NCBI GenBank assembly: GCA_017392525.1
Contig: JAFOVD010000007.1
Location: forward strand, 39,977-103,976
DNA: 64,000 nt
Direction of reading: 5' to 3'
Origin: Lachnospiraceae bacterium
Lineage (GTDB): Bacteria > Bacillota > Clostridia > Lachnospirales > Lachnospiraceae
Below the pieces are notes generated by a model. It was not told the origin of the DNA. It ran no database searches and saw only the letters and a list, made by a program, of their open reading frames with translations. Below are positions 9,231-18,177 of this stretch, piece after piece. Position numbers and translations under genes: made by a program. How positions within the stretch are numbered: position 1 is the first letter of the stretch; each line of letters starts with the position of its first letter.

Positions 9231-10205
9231 CTAAATCATCTCGCCGGCTTCTATCTTATGCCCTCTCAAGAAGTCTTCCATATTCATACGTTTCTTACCC
9301 TCTAGTTGAATCTCATCCAGTCCAAGCAGTCCCTCACCTGTCTGAACAAGCACATGCTTATTATCAGCATAAAGTACCTGTCCCGGCTCAGCCTTCTGAA
9401 TTCTAGTTTCGCCCTTTCTAGATGTAACCTCTGAAAGAAATTCGTCAAGTGAATCGTAAACAGATGCCTTGTAGATCTTCAGATTCTTATCCATGTATTT
9501 TGTAAATGCACTTGGCCATGGATTCAAGCCACGCACAAATCTTTCAATCTTCTCTGCTGATTCTGTGAAATCAATGTCACCAAGATCTTTCTTAATCATG
9601 CCAACATGGGATACTTCATCCTCATTCTGCGGAACCGGTGTAACAGTTCCCTTTTCAATCAAATCAATGGTTTCAACACAGAGTTCTCCACCTACAACAG
9701 CAAGGCGATCAAAGAGGCTTCCACCAGTCTCATCAGCTGCAAGTTCCACTTCACGCTGTGTCAGAATATCTCCATCATCTAATCCAACACCCATCTGCAT
9801 AATTGTAATACCGGACTTTTTATCACCATTTAATACTGCCCACTGAATCGGAGCTGCTCCACGATATTTTGGAAGTAAGGATGCATGTACGTTGATGCAA
9901 CCATACTTTGGCATATTAAGAATTTCTTCCGGAAGGATCTGACCAAATGCCGCTACTACAGCAATATCTGCATCATACTTCTTCAGTTCTTCTATGCACT
10001 CCTCCTTGCGGATTCTCTTTGGCTGATAAACCGGAATATCATTCTCCAGAGCCCATACCTTGACATCGGAAAACTGCATCTTGTTGCCTCTTCCCTTAGG
10101 CTTATCCGGCTGTGTAACCACTAATACAATTTCATGACCGGCTTTTTTCAGTGCATCTACTGTACTTACTGCAAAGTCCGGAGTTCCCATAAAAATTATT
10201 TTCAT
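9231..10205 (-). CDS. fmt: Methionyl-tRNA formyltransferase
   Basis: Fmt formylates initiator Met-tRNA using 10-formyl-tetrahydrofolate. The 324-residue protein begins MKIIFMGTPDFAV, contains the catalytic region NVHASLLPKYRGAAP (Asn, His) and the GDILTQ segment, and ends with the C-terminal OB-like RNA-binding domain (about residues 210-320). It lies 3 bases after def, forming the usual pair in which formyl-methionine is added and later removed. Confidence 0.97.
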   Translation of the reverse strand: MKIIFMGTPDFAVSTVDALKKAGHEIVLVVTQPDKPKGRGNKMQFSDVKVWALENDIPVYQPKRIRKEECIEELKKYDADIAVVAAFGQILPEEILNMPKYGCINVHASLLPKYRGAAPIQWAVLNGDKKSGITIMQMGVGLDDGDILTQREVELAADETGGSLFDRLAVVGGELCVETIDLIEKGTVTPVPQNEDEVSHVGMIKKDLGDIDFTESAEKIERFVRGLNPWPSAFTKYMDKNLKIYKASVYDSLDEFLSEVTSRKGETRIQKAEPGQVLYADNKHVLVQTGEGLLGLDEIQLEGKKRMNMEDFLRGHKIEAGEMI

Positions 10206-10208
10206 AGA

Positions 10209-10688
10209 TTATTCTTCCTCATCCTCATCATAAGTCACATCCATCAGTGGACCCTCTGCAAGTTCATCATAGAGATGTCCATCCAGATGATCTAATTCGT
10301 GACAGATTGCTCTGGCCAAAAGTTCTGTTCCTTCAATTGTATACTCCTTCATATCACGGTCAAGAGCCTTGGCAATAACGTGATTTGGACGAGTTACAAT
10401 ACCGGCCTTATCAGGGATACTTAAGCATCCTTCCTGACCTGTCTGCTCTCCATCCTGTTCAATAATCTCAGGATTAATCATAACAATTGGGCCTTCTCCC
10501 ACATCGATTACAACGATTCTTCGTAAGATACCCACCTGAGGAGCTGCAAGTCCAACCCCATTGGCGTCATACATAGTATCAAGCATATCATCAATCAGAG
10601 TACTAATGCGCTCTGTCATTTCCTTCACCGGTCTGCACACTTTATTTAAAACCGGATCTCCTTCTACACGAATTGTTCTAAGTGCCAT
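10209..10688 (-). CDS. def: Peptide deformylase
   Basis: The enzyme removes the formyl group from nascent proteins. In 159 residues it carries all three catalytic motifs: [17 protein letters not shown] (metal-binding Cys) and HELDHLDG (two His and the catalytic Glu). The C-terminus is acidic (YDEDEEE). The length and GCLS motif fit a type 1 deformylase. It precedes fmt in the same transcript. Confidence 0.97.
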   Translation of the reverse strand: MALRTIRVEGDPVLNKVCRPVKEMTERISTLIDDMLDTMYDANGVGLAAPQVGILRRIVVIDVGEGPIVMINPEIIEQDGEQTGQEGCLSIPDKAGIVTRPNHVIAKALDRDMKEYTIEGTELLARAICHELDHLDGHLYDELAEGPLMDVTYDEDEEE

Positions 10689-10725
10689 TTCTATACCTCT
10701 TTCTATATCTATTTATTAAACTTCA

Positions 10726-12954
10726 TTAAAAACTGTTCATGGGATCAAAATCAAACCAAACCGTCGCATTGTATGTATGATTCATGAGCAGATATTTCTC
10801 TATTCTGTCTTTTACTTCTACAAGTCTACCATACTTTGGATCTTTCAGATAAACCACATAGCGATACGCATCCTGAATCTTTGCAATACTGGCTGGTTGC
10901 GCCATACTGCAAAAGATTCGCTCCTTTTGTGACTTGATTAGATTCTCTATCTCTTTCGCCTGTGCACTTGCTGCATCTTCTCTTGCAGATGTAACCATAA
11001 TCAGTAACATATGGGCGCTTGGCGGATAATGCATCATCTTTCTATAGATTATCTCATGAGCATAGAATTCCTCATAGCTCTGCTTTGCTGCAGTTTCAAT
11101 ACTATAGTGATCCGGCTGATATGTCTGGATCACTACATTACCCGGTTTATCACCACGACCTGCACGGCCTGCTGCCTGTGTCAGCAATTGAAATGTTCTC
11201 TCTGCGCCACGATAATCATTGGCATTAAGTGACATATCCGCCGCAAGGATTCCTACCAGCGTAACATTAGAGAAATCATGTCCCTTAACAATCATCTGGG
11301 TTCCAATCAGAATATCTGCCTCCCGATTTTCAAATTTCTCAAGTATCTTTGCATGGCCTTCCTTGCCTCTTGTGGTATCAGCATCCATGCGAAGTGTCCT
11401 GACTCCCGGGAATACCTTCTGAATAGAATCCTCTACCTTCTCTGTTCCCATTCTGAATCCGCCGATGTATGGGCTGTTACAGCTTGGACATCTCTTTGGC
11501 ATCGAAACCGTATGCCCACAGTAGTGACATATCAACTTCTGATTCTTGTGAAGAGAAAGCGGCACATCACAGTGAGGACACTTAATAACTTCTCCACAGG
11601 AACGACAGGAAATGGTACCTAGCATACCTCTTCGATTGAGGAAGAGCATAATCTGTTCTCCTCGAGTCAACCGATCCTGAATAAGTTCTAAGAGGCGTCG
11701 ACTGAAAATCGTACGATTACCTGCTCGCAACTCCTCTCGTAAATCAACTACTTCACACTCCGGTAGCGGTCTCTCTTCCACCCTTCCGGTTAATTTCAGC
11801 AGTTCATATTGACCATTTATTGCTTTTGCATAGCTGTCAACCGATGGCGTCGCTGAACCGAGAACCACCGATGCAGATGCCATAGATGCTCTCTGTACCG
11901 CCACTTCTCTGGCGTGGTATTTCGGAGCCTGTTCACTCTTGTATGAATTCTCATGTTCCTCATCTATAATAATCATTCCAAGATTCTGGAATGGGGTGAA
12001 CAATGCAGATCTAGGTCCCACCATAATCTTACAGTCACCTTTTTTCGCCCGTTCAAACTGATCAAATCGCTCTCCCGGTGACATTCTTGAATTCAGGATA
12101 GATACCACATCTCCAAATCTCTGGTAGAAACGCATTACTGTCTGTCTTGTCAGTGCAATCTCCGGAATCAGAACAATGGTCTCTTTACCCTCTTCTAACA
12201 TCTTTTCTATCAGATGCATATAGACTTCCGTCTTACCGGATCCTGTTACTCCAAAAAGTAAATAGGTCTTCTCTATCTTCGCCTTATGATTTTCTAAAAT
12301 CGTATCAACAGCCGCCTGCTGCTCACTATTTAATGGATGTCTGCTCGTATCCCGTTCTATCTTCTTCACCGGATTTCGATAGGTTCTTCTGGATTGAATC
12401 TCAACCCAGCCCTGAGTTTCAAAATCTCTGATGTAACTGGATGGAATCTCCATCTTCTTCGTGATTTCATCCCATGGAATGGTCTCTCTTTGAATCAAAG
12501 ACTCTAACAGTTTTACCTTGTACCTACTGGAGCGCTTTTTCTCAAGAAGCGCTGCATGTTCTAATTCTGCCTCTTCTTTTTTTAGAGTCAGATGTACATC
12601 CTTGGCTTCTTTAATCTTCTCCTTGGTCTTAATGGGAAGCACTGTCTTTAAAGCAAGATTCATAGTAGAGCCATAATTCTTCTTGATCCAGGCAGCCAGA
12701 GAAATCATCTGCGATTCAACTGCCATCTGATTCTGTGGTACTTCCAGAATATCCTTGATTCTCTCCACTTCAATCTTTGGCTCCTCAGACAGAGACAGCA
12801 CATATCCACTAAGTGTACGCGTACCATTTCCAAAGGGTATCACTACGTTACAACCCACATGTACCCGATCCACAAGATGATCGGGCACACGATATTGAAA
12901 TGTCTTATCCAGTTTTTCCAATGATAGATCTACTATGACATCACAAAATAACAT
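10726..12954 (-). CDS. priA: Primosomal replication restart helicase PriA
   Basis: PriA recognises stalled forks and reloads the replicative helicase. The 742-residue protein has an N-terminal DNA-binding region, a Walker A motif GVTGSGKTEVYM, a DEEH box (IIIDEEHENSY), a zinc-binding domain with paired cysteines (CRSCG, CPHCD, CHYCG, CPSCN) at about residues 450-490, and helicase motifs V-VI (TQMIVKGHDF, QAAGRAGRG). All key residues are intact. It starts 3 bases after murE ends, so murE and the priA block probably share a transcript. Confidence 0.97.
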   Translation of the reverse strand: MLFCDVIVDLSLEKLDKTFQYRVPDHLVDRVHVGCNVVIPFGNGTRTLSGYVLSLSEEPKIEVERIKDILEVPQNQMAVESQMISLAAWIKKNYGSTMNLALKTVLPIKTKEKIKEAKDVHLTLKKEEAELEHAALLEKKRSSRYKVKLLESLIQRETIPWDEITKKMEIPSSYIRDFETQGWVEIQSRRTYRNPVKKIERDTSRHPLNSEQQAAVDTILENHKAKIEKTYLLFGVTGSGKTEVYMHLIEKMLEEGKETIVLIPEIALTRQTVMRFYQRFGDVVSILNSRMSPGERFDQFERAKKGDCKIMVGPRSALFTPFQNLGMIIIDEEHENSYKSEQAPKYHAREVAVQRASMASASVVLGSATPSVDSYAKAINGQYELLKLTGRVEERPLPECEVVDLREELRAGNRTIFSRRLLELIQDRLTRGEQIMLFLNRRGMLGTISCRSCGEVIKCPHCDVPLSLHKNQKLICHYCGHTVSMPKRCPSCNSPYIGGFRMGTEKVEDSIQKVFPGVRTLRMDADTTRGKEGHAKILEKFENREADILIGTQMIVKGHDFSNVTLVGILAADMSLNANDYRGAERTFQLLTQAAGRAGRGDKPGNVVIQTYQPDHYSIETAAKQSYEEFYAHEIIYRKMMHYPPSAHMLLIMVTSAREDAASAQAKEIENLIKSQKERIFCSMAQPASIAKIQDAYRYVVYLKDPKYGRLVEVKDRIEKYLLMNHTYNATVWFDFDPMNSF

Positions 12955-12957
12955 GTT

Positions 12958-14424
12958 TTATCTTCCAAGTTCTTCCAAAACTTCTGCAATCAATACTCGC
13001 TCATCCATTGGGTATTTCTTACCCTTAATCTCCTGATAGTCCTCATGACCCTTACCGGCAAGTACGATAATGTCTCCCGGCTGACCATGCTGAATTGCAT
13101 ATTTAATCGCATCTTTACGATCGATAATCTCGACATATTCTCCATCTGTCTTGGCAATTCCGGTCTTGATATCGTCAATAATATCCTGTGGTTCCTCATA
13201 TCTAGGATTATCGGAAGTAATAATCGTAAGGTCCGCAAGTTTACCGGACACTTCACCCATCTCATATCTTCTCAGCTTTGAACGATTTCCTCCACAGCCA
13301 AAGAGACAAACCAGTCTTCCGGGATTGTATTCCTTTAAAGTTGTCAGAAGAGACTCTAAGGACATAGCATTGTGCGCATAATCAATCATCAATGTAAAAT
13401 CGTCAGAAACCTTGACCATCTCAATACGTCCCTTAACCTTGGCCGCCTTCAATGCCTTCTGCATATCTTCTGTAGATACGTTGAAATGATGACAGATGGC
13501 AATGGATGTCAATGCATTATACACACTGAATTTACCCGGAACATCGATTTCCATTGGACAGTTTACAAGTCCGGAAACATTAAATGATACACCCAGGTAT
13601 CCCGGTTTATGGATAAGCTCTACATCTGTGGCGCGGATATCAGCGTTTTCGCCAAATCCATATGTCTCTACAGAACATGTGTGACCCTGCAAAATCTCCT
13701 CGAGATGATCTGAATCCCCATTGAAGATTCCGGTCTTACATTTTCTGAAAAGCATTGCCTTACATGCCATGTATTCTTCAAAACTGGCATGCTCATTTGG
13801 TCCGATATGATCCGGCTCAATATTGGTAAAGATACCGATTTCAAATGTGAAACCATCTACACGATGCATCATAAGTCCCTGAGAAGAAACCTCCATCACG
13901 CAGATTTCCAGCCCTGCATCCAACATCTTGCGGAAGTATTCCTGTACAAGAAATGATTCCGGAGTAGTATTGGCAGCCGGGATACGTTCCTCGCCAATAA
14001 TGGCTTCAATTGTACCAATCAGACCAACCTTATAGCCGGCAGACTCTAAAATAGCCTTAACCATATATGTTGTTGTAGTCTTGCCCTTGGTTCCTGTAAC
14101 ACCGATTACCTTTAACTTGTCTGCAGGATGATCGAAATATGCTGCTGCAAGATATGCAAGTGCTTCTCTTGTATCTGAAACACGAATAACTGTTGCTGTC
14201 TCAGGAACCACTACGTCCTCCTGAACGATTAATACCTTGGCTCCACTCTCTACCGCTTCATTGGCAACAGTATGAGCATCAAATGTCGCACCCTTTAAAC
14301 ATACGAACATTGAACCCTTTGTAACTTTTCTAGAATCGTATACGAGATCTGTAATCTCTCCATCTAAACTTCCCTGAACCAATGCATAGTCCAGCTCATT
14401 TAATAATCCATGAATATCTTTCAT
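12958..14424 (-). CDS. murE: UDP-MurNAc-L-Ala-D-Glu:meso-DAP ligase
   Basis: MurE adds the third amino acid to the peptidoglycan stem peptide. The 488-residue protein shows the ATP loop GVTGTKGKTTTTY, TNIEPDHIGPNEH, DYAHNAMSLE and SDNPRYEEP. DNPR is the signature linked to meso-diaminopimelate rather than lysine. The ATG at 14424 is preceded by AGAGGT at 7 bases; an in-frame start 33 bases upstream lacks such a site. MurE is not with other mur genes here but heads the leftward run into priA. Confidence 0.95.
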   Translation of the reverse strand: MKDIHGLLNELDYALVQGSLDGEITDLVYDSRKVTKGSMFVCLKGATFDAHTVANEAVESGAKVLIVQEDVVVPETATVIRVSDTREALAYLAAAYFDHPADKLKVIGVTGTKGKTTTTYMVKAILESAGYKVGLIGTIEAIIGEERIPAANTTPESFLVQEYFRKMLDAGLEICVMEVSSQGLMMHRVDGFTFEIGIFTNIEPDHIGPNEHASFEEYMACKAMLFRKCKTGIFNGDSDHLEEILQGHTCSVETYGFGENADIRATDVELIHKPGYLGVSFNVSGLVNCPMEIDVPGKFSVYNALTSIAICHHFNVSTEDMQKALKAAKVKGRIEMVKVSDDFTLMIDYAHNAMSLESLLTTLKEYNPGRLVCLFGCGGNRSKLRRYEMGEVSGKLADLTIITSDNPRYEEPQDIIDDIKTGIAKTDGEYVEIIDRKDAIKYAIQHGQPGDIIVLAGKGHEDYQEIKGKKYPMDERVLIAEVLEELGR

Positions 14425-14497
14425 AAGATTAACCTCTTTTCCAACCAATCTAAACATTTCTAAAAATAAAAACTCAGAAAAAATTATATCAAAAAGT

Positions 14498-14538
14498 GCC
14501 CCGAAATTCTATGTTGATATATCATAGAATTCCCGGGC
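14498..14538. promoter_or_regulatory. Long hairpin between divergent murE and pyrB
   Basis: Two 16-base arms (14498-14513 and 14523-14538) pair at 15 positions including one wobble, around a 9-base loop. On the minus strand the arm is followed by ACTTTTT and TATAAT, so it can be read as an intrinsic terminator or attenuator ahead of murE, or as an operator overlapping a murE promoter whose -10 is that TATAAT. Confidence 0.6.
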
Positions 14539-14579
14539 AAACTTCTCTCTTTTTTCAACATATCTTTTTTCATAAATCC

Positions 14580-14608
14580 TTGAATTCCACTTATAAGAAT
14601 ATTAAAAT
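14580..14608 (+). promoter_or_regulatory. Putative sigma-A promoter of pyrBI
   Basis: TTGAAT, a 17-base spacer and TAAAAT end 38 bases before the pyrB start. The resulting leader would be only about 30 bases, too short for a PyrR-type attenuator. Confidence 0.6.
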
Positions 14609-14646
14609 AAGTCAGAACAATTTATAAGCTAATTTAGGAGGATAAT

Positions 14647-15564
14647 ATGCGTCATCTAATGAGTCCTCTGGACTTCTCGGTTGAAGAGCTTGAAAAGCTT
14701 ATGTCTTTAGCTTCTGATATTGAGAAGAATCCTGAGAAATACGCACACAAATGTGCAGGAAAGAAACTCGCAACCTGTTTCTATGAACCTAGCACCAGAA
14801 CACGACTTAGTTTCGAAGCCGCTATGCTAAATCTTGGTGGTTCTGTTCTTGGTTTCTCTAGTGCTGATTCTTCTTCAGCTGCCAAGGGCGAAAGTGTTAG
14901 CGATACGCTACGTGTCATTTCTTGTTACGCCGATATATGTGCGATTCGTCATCCAAAAGAAGGTGCTCCATTGGTTGCATCTATTCATTCAGGTATTCCA
15001 GTTATTAACGCCGGCGACGGTGGTCATCAACATCCAACTCAGACATTAACTGATCTATTTACGATTCATTCTTTACATGGTGAGATTCGTGATCTTACTA
15101 TCGGACTCTGTGGCGACTTAAAATTTGGTCGTACTGTTCATTCTCTTATCAATGCACTGGTTCGCTATCCAGGTATTCGTTTTGTTTTAATTTCCCCGGA
15201 AGAGCTTCGCGTTCCTGATTATATTCGTGAAGAAGTATTGGATAAAAATAATATTCCTTATGTGGAAGTTGAAAAGCTTGAAGAAGCTATGCCTAATCTC
15301 GACATCCTGTATATGACAAGAGTACAGAAGGAACGTTTCTTCAATGAAGAAGACTACATCCGTATGAAGGATTTCTACATCTTAGACCGTGATAAAATGA
15401 GTTTGGCAAAGGAAAGTATGATGGTTCTCCATCCGCTCCCACGAGTAAATGAAATCTCTGTTGAAGTGGACGAAGATCCAAGAGCTGCTTATTTCCGTCA
15501 GGCACAATACGGCGTATATATCCGTATGGCTCTGATTCTTACACTACTCGGATTGGAGGAATAG
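14647..15564 (+). CDS. pyrB: Aspartate carbamoyltransferase, catalytic chain
   Basis: PyrB joins carbamoyl phosphate and aspartate in the committed step of pyrimidine synthesis. The 305-residue protein has the carbamoyl-phosphate motif STRTRLSF, the HPTQTLTDL segment and HPLPRVNEI near the C-terminus. TTAGGAGG lies 5-6 bases before the ATG. It is followed by pyrI 2 bases later, so the holoenzyme should be an allosteric PyrB-PyrI complex. No other pyr gene lies in the window. Confidence 0.97.
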   Translation: MRHLMSPLDFSVEELEKLMSLASDIEKNPEKYAHKCAGKKLATCFYEPSTRTRLSFEAAMLNLGGSVLGFSSADSSSAAKGESVSDTLRVISCYADICAIRHPKEGAPLVASIHSGIPVINAGDGGHQHPTQTLTDLFTIHSLHGEIRDLTIGLCGDLKFGRTVHSLINALVRYPGIRFVLISPEELRVPDYIREEVLDKNNIPYVEVEKLEEAMPNLDILYMTRVQKERFFNEEDYIRMKDFYILDRDKMSLAKESMMVLHPLPRVNEISVEVDEDPRAAYFRQAQYGVYIRMALILTLLGLEE

Positions 15565-15566
15565 AA

Positions 15567-15998
15567 ATGTTAAATATCAGTGGAATTCACGAAGGCTATG
15601 TACTTGACCATATTCAGGCCGGTATGTCTCTGCAGATTTACCATGATTTAAAGTTAGATCAGTCAGAACATACAGTTGCCATCATTATGAATGCAAAAAG
15701 CCAGAAGATGGGTACAAAAGATATTATCAAGATTGAATGTTCTCCTGAAGATATCGATCTGGATGTTCTTGGATTTATTGATCACAAGATTACCGTCAAC
15801 ATCATCAAGGATGAAAAAATCTGTGAGAAGCGCGTTCTCACTCTCCCTAAGGAAGTAAAAAATGTCATCAAGTGTAAGAACCCTCGATGCATTACTTCTA
15901 TTGAGCAGGGACTGGACCAGGTTTTCCTCCTGACCGATGAAGAAACAGAAACTTATCGTTGTAAATACTGTGAAGAAAAATATATACGAATTCAATAA
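15567..15998 (+). CDS. pyrI: Aspartate carbamoyltransferase, regulatory chain
   Basis: PyrI binds nucleotide effectors and joins catalytic trimers. The 143-residue protein has the N-terminal allosteric domain and the C-terminal zinc domain with four cysteines in the expected order (CKNPRC, later CKYC). The ribosome site GGAGGAAT overlaps the end of pyrB. Many Firmicutes such as B. subtilis lack this subunit, so its presence predicts feedback-regulated enzyme here. A terminator follows 30 bases later. Confidence 0.96.
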   Translation: MLNISGIHEGYVLDHIQAGMSLQIYHDLKLDQSEHTVAIIMNAKSQKMGTKDIIKIECSPEDIDLDVLGFIDHKITVNIIKDEKICEKRVLTLPKEVKNVIKCKNPRCITSIEQGLDQVFLLTDEETETYRCKYCEEKYIRIQ

Positions 15999-16027
15999 GC
16001 CGGATTTTATTTAAGAATAATAAACAA

Positions 16028-16054
16028 AGCAGGTTATATATATAACCTGCTTTT
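16028..16054. terminator. Bidirectional terminator between pyrI and the DnaJ gene
   Basis: A 12-bp perfect inverted repeat (AGCAGGTTATAT and its complement) is followed by TTTT on the plus strand and by TTGTTTATT on the minus strand. It separates convergent genes. Confidence 0.85.
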
Positions 16055-16070
16055 ATTAGTTTAATTTCAA

Positions 16071-16709
16071 TTATATTCTACAACATAAGTTACAAAATAG
16101 ATTTAACAAAATCATACTCAAACACCATCTTCCGGTATCCTGATATGGTCTTTGATAAGCTGCACCACGAGTCTCATACCACATTGCGCCACCATCCAGA
16201 TGCTGACGGAACTGACGATAACTGAAGTTACTTGGTTCCAGTTCCAAAGCACGATTGATATATGTTCTTGCATCCATAATATTTCCAAGTCGCTCGGATG
16301 CATAGGCAGCCAGATAATACCACTGCCCGCTTCTAGCGGAAGCATCTATATTATTTAGCACATTCATTGCTTCCCTATAATAGCCATTCATAATATAATT
16401 CAGTGCCGCCTTCATCTCATTGGACTGCTGAGAGGCACCACCATATGAACCATAGTTTCCACTATTCTGGCTATGTCTGTTTCCATATGAATAACCAAAC
16501 CCACCAAAGGAATCTGTTCCCTGCTGTCTCTGTTTCATAATCAGGTCATATGCCTGTTGAACTTCTTTAAATTTTTCTTCCGCCTGCGCTTTATTCGGAT
16601 TGTTAACATTGGCATCCGGATGATACTTACGGCTCAAATTACGATAAGCCTTCTTAATCTCATCATCCGATGCACTTCTTGATACTCCTAACACCTGATA
16701 AGGATCCAT
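16071..16709 (-). CDS. J-domain protein with TPR-like region
   Basis: This 212-residue protein starts with a complete J domain (residues about 1-65, including the HPD tripeptide in YHPDANV), which stimulates Hsp70 ATPase. A Gly/Ser/Tyr/Asn-rich linker follows (about 68-95), then helical repeats resembling a TPR unit (about 97-165), and a short hydrophobic Cys-containing end ([10 protein letters not shown]). It is not DnaJ itself, lacking the zinc domain and substrate-binding region. It ends a three-gene leftward set after the zinc-ribbon and DUF5685 genes (8-10-base gaps), so it may recruit DnaK to those proteins; that is inference. Confidence 0.85.
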   Translation of the reverse strand: MDPYQVLGVSRSASDDEIKKAYRNLSRKYHPDANVNNPNKAQAEEKFKEVQQAYDLIMKQRQQGTDSFGGFGYSYGNRHSQNSGNYGSYGGASQQSNEMKAALNYIMNGYYREAMNVLNNIDASARSGQWYYLAAYASERLGNIMDARTYINRALELEPSNFSYRQFRQHLDGGAMWYETRGAAYQRPYQDTGRWCLSMILLNLFCNLCCRI

Positions 16710-16717
16710 ATAAACTC

Positions 16718-17575
16718 CTACGATATCTTTTTCTTTTTTATTTTGTCCCGCCTCTTAAGCTGAATATATTCATATCTGCTCCAGACACCGGAATAGATAA
16801 TATTTCTTAATATACCACTGTTCATGAGAACCGGCATCCGCTCAAATGATTTTGCACATTCTGACATCAGTGCCGTCATGGTCTGCTGTATGCACACTTC
16901 ATAACTTGCACCACAGGAACGCCACATTGCAATAAGTGGATTATACTCGCCTTTTTTCTCATCTTTCTCTCTATCTTCATATGCATCTAGAATATAGATA
17001 TACTTACCGAGATAAAATCCCATATTTTTGAGATCCTCGTTCCAGATATCGTCTTCCTTCCACTGGAACAATTCGGCCATAACCTCACCTGTAAAATTAG
17101 ATACTTTATCCAGATTTGGTTCCATTGCCTTCTCGGCGCGGTTAAGCTTCATGATATAATCTTCCACCGCTTTAACCTGACGAGGGTATTCTATTTTTAT
17201 CTTGTCATAAACAGGTTTTAGCATCTCACTAAAACGCTTTTTAGTGCGATTGCCATCATCCATATAGTCATCGATAAAATTATAATAACTCAGTACAATG
17301 TCCATGGCAGCTGCATAGCGAACTGCATCATTGGAAATACTGTATTTCTTGCTCATTGGATGAAACCGGCAGAAGAAGCGCTCTTCCTCTTCCGGAAGTT
17401 CATACAATCCGGATAACAATATGCTAAGAAATGCCGAGTCATAATTAAGTAACATCTGTCCCTTGGTTCCGGCAAGATTCTTTAATTCTCTACACAAACC
17501 GCAATAATATTTCTGGTATGTTTTTCTATCCTGTTCAGACAATTCATCTCGATTTACATTGACATATCCAAACAT
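16718..17575 (-). CDS. DUF5685-like protein of unknown function
   Basis: The 285-residue protein begins [16 protein letters not shown] and has a CxxC pair in [11 protein letters not shown], a further Cys in RFFCRFHP, an acidic [10 protein letters not shown] segment and a basic C-terminal tail. Its helical, Asp-rich middle ([20 protein letters not shown]) resembles the DUF5685 family seen in Clostridia and Actinobacteria; no biochemical role is known to me. There is no signal peptide or clear membrane segment. It lies between the zinc-ribbon gene and the J-domain gene, and the tight spacing suggests a shared process. Confidence 0.75.
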   Translation of the reverse strand: MFGYVNVNRDELSEQDRKTYQKYYCGLCRELKNLAGTKGQMLLNYDSAFLSILLSGLYELPEEEERFFCRFHPMSKKYSISNDAVRYAAAMDIVLSYYNFIDDYMDDGNRTKKRFSEMLKPVYDKIKIEYPRQVKAVEDYIMKLNRAEKAMEPNLDKVSNFTGEVMAELFQWKEDDIWNEDLKNMGFYLGKYIYILDAYEDREKDEKKGEYNPLIAMWRSCGASYEVCIQQTMTALMSECAKSFERMPVLMNSGILRNIIYSGVWSRYEYIQLKRRDKIKKKKIS

Positions 17576-17585
17576 GGCAACTACC

Positions 17586-18017
17586 TCATGATTTTCTTAT
17601 AAACTTGGCGCTGCATCTTCGGCAGGTAATCTCAATTTTACCATGACCCTTTGGAACACGAAGCTTCTGCTTACAACCAGGGCACTTGTAAAAACGATAG
17701 TACTTTCTCGCAGCCGCTCTATCGCTCATATTTCTAACAAAGGATTGGATTCCATTCTCGATCCTGTTTAATGTTGGACGAATTCTGTCCGTGATTTGAA
17801 GATATCTCTGGTTTTCCAGGTATCTCTTAGATATATTTCTAGACATCATTCGAAAATAACTATATCCAAGCATCGCCAAAGCAATCAGATATACTACCGC
17901 CGAATGTGTAAACATTGTGGCCAACATCAAAATCAGTGACAGCCACATAGTAGCCTTGCCCAACTGATCTACGCCATTTCTACCAACAAAAAAACGCACC
18001 ATCTTGTCTCTAAACAT
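17586..18017 (-). CDS. Small membrane protein with C-terminal zinc ribbon
   Basis: Read from the ATG at 18017 the protein has 143 residues: a basic N-terminus (MFRDKMVRFFVGRNGVDQ), two membrane segments near residues 22-38 and 40-58, a helical linker, and a C-terminal zinc ribbon with CPGC and CRRC. AAGGTGG precedes this start. The reading frame extends 38 codons further upstream, but that stretch contains a promoter and a terminator hairpin, so the longer start is rejected. The family is common in Clostridia next to DUF5685 and DnaJ-like genes; function unknown. Confidence 0.75.
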   Translation of the reverse strand: MFRDKMVRFFVGRNGVDQLGKATMWLSLILMLATMFTHSAVVYLIALAMLGYSYFRMMSRNISKRYLENQRYLQITDRIRPTLNRIENGIQSFVRNMSDRAAARKYYRFYKCPGCKQKLRVPKGHGKIEITCRRCSAKFIRKS

Positions 18018-18037
18018 ATAAACCAACCACCTTATAA

Positions 18038-18073
18038 AAAAATAGAGAGAGCCCCGATAAAAAGAGCTCTCCC
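18038..18073 (-). terminator. Terminator hairpin in the leader of the zinc-ribbon gene
   Basis: On the minus strand GGGAGAGC pairs with GCTCTCTC (8 bp, one wobble) and is followed by TATTTTTTT. It lies 21 bases before the zinc-ribbon start and directly after a putative promoter, so it could attenuate that gene as well as end the pilT transcript. Confidence 0.75.
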
Positions 18074-18090
18074 CTCGCATCTTTATAAAA

Positions 18091-18119
18091 ACTTTATCCC
18101 GAATCAAATAGTTAGTCAA
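18091..18119 (-). promoter_or_regulatory. Putative sigma-A promoter before the leader hairpin
   Basis: On the minus strand TTGACT, a 17-base spacer and TAAAGT; transcription would begin near 18084, about 10 bases before the hairpin at 18038-18073. Confidence 0.5.
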
Positions 18120-18177
18120 TGGACGTTTCATGCTTTTAATAAAAGTTTTAGAATCTATTCAAACAGTCTACACAAAG

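Noticed and set aside
18018-18131. Extended N-terminus for the zinc-ribbon protein
   Set aside because: The stretch contains a promoter-like sequence and a terminator hairpin; the ATG at 18017 has a good ribosome site.
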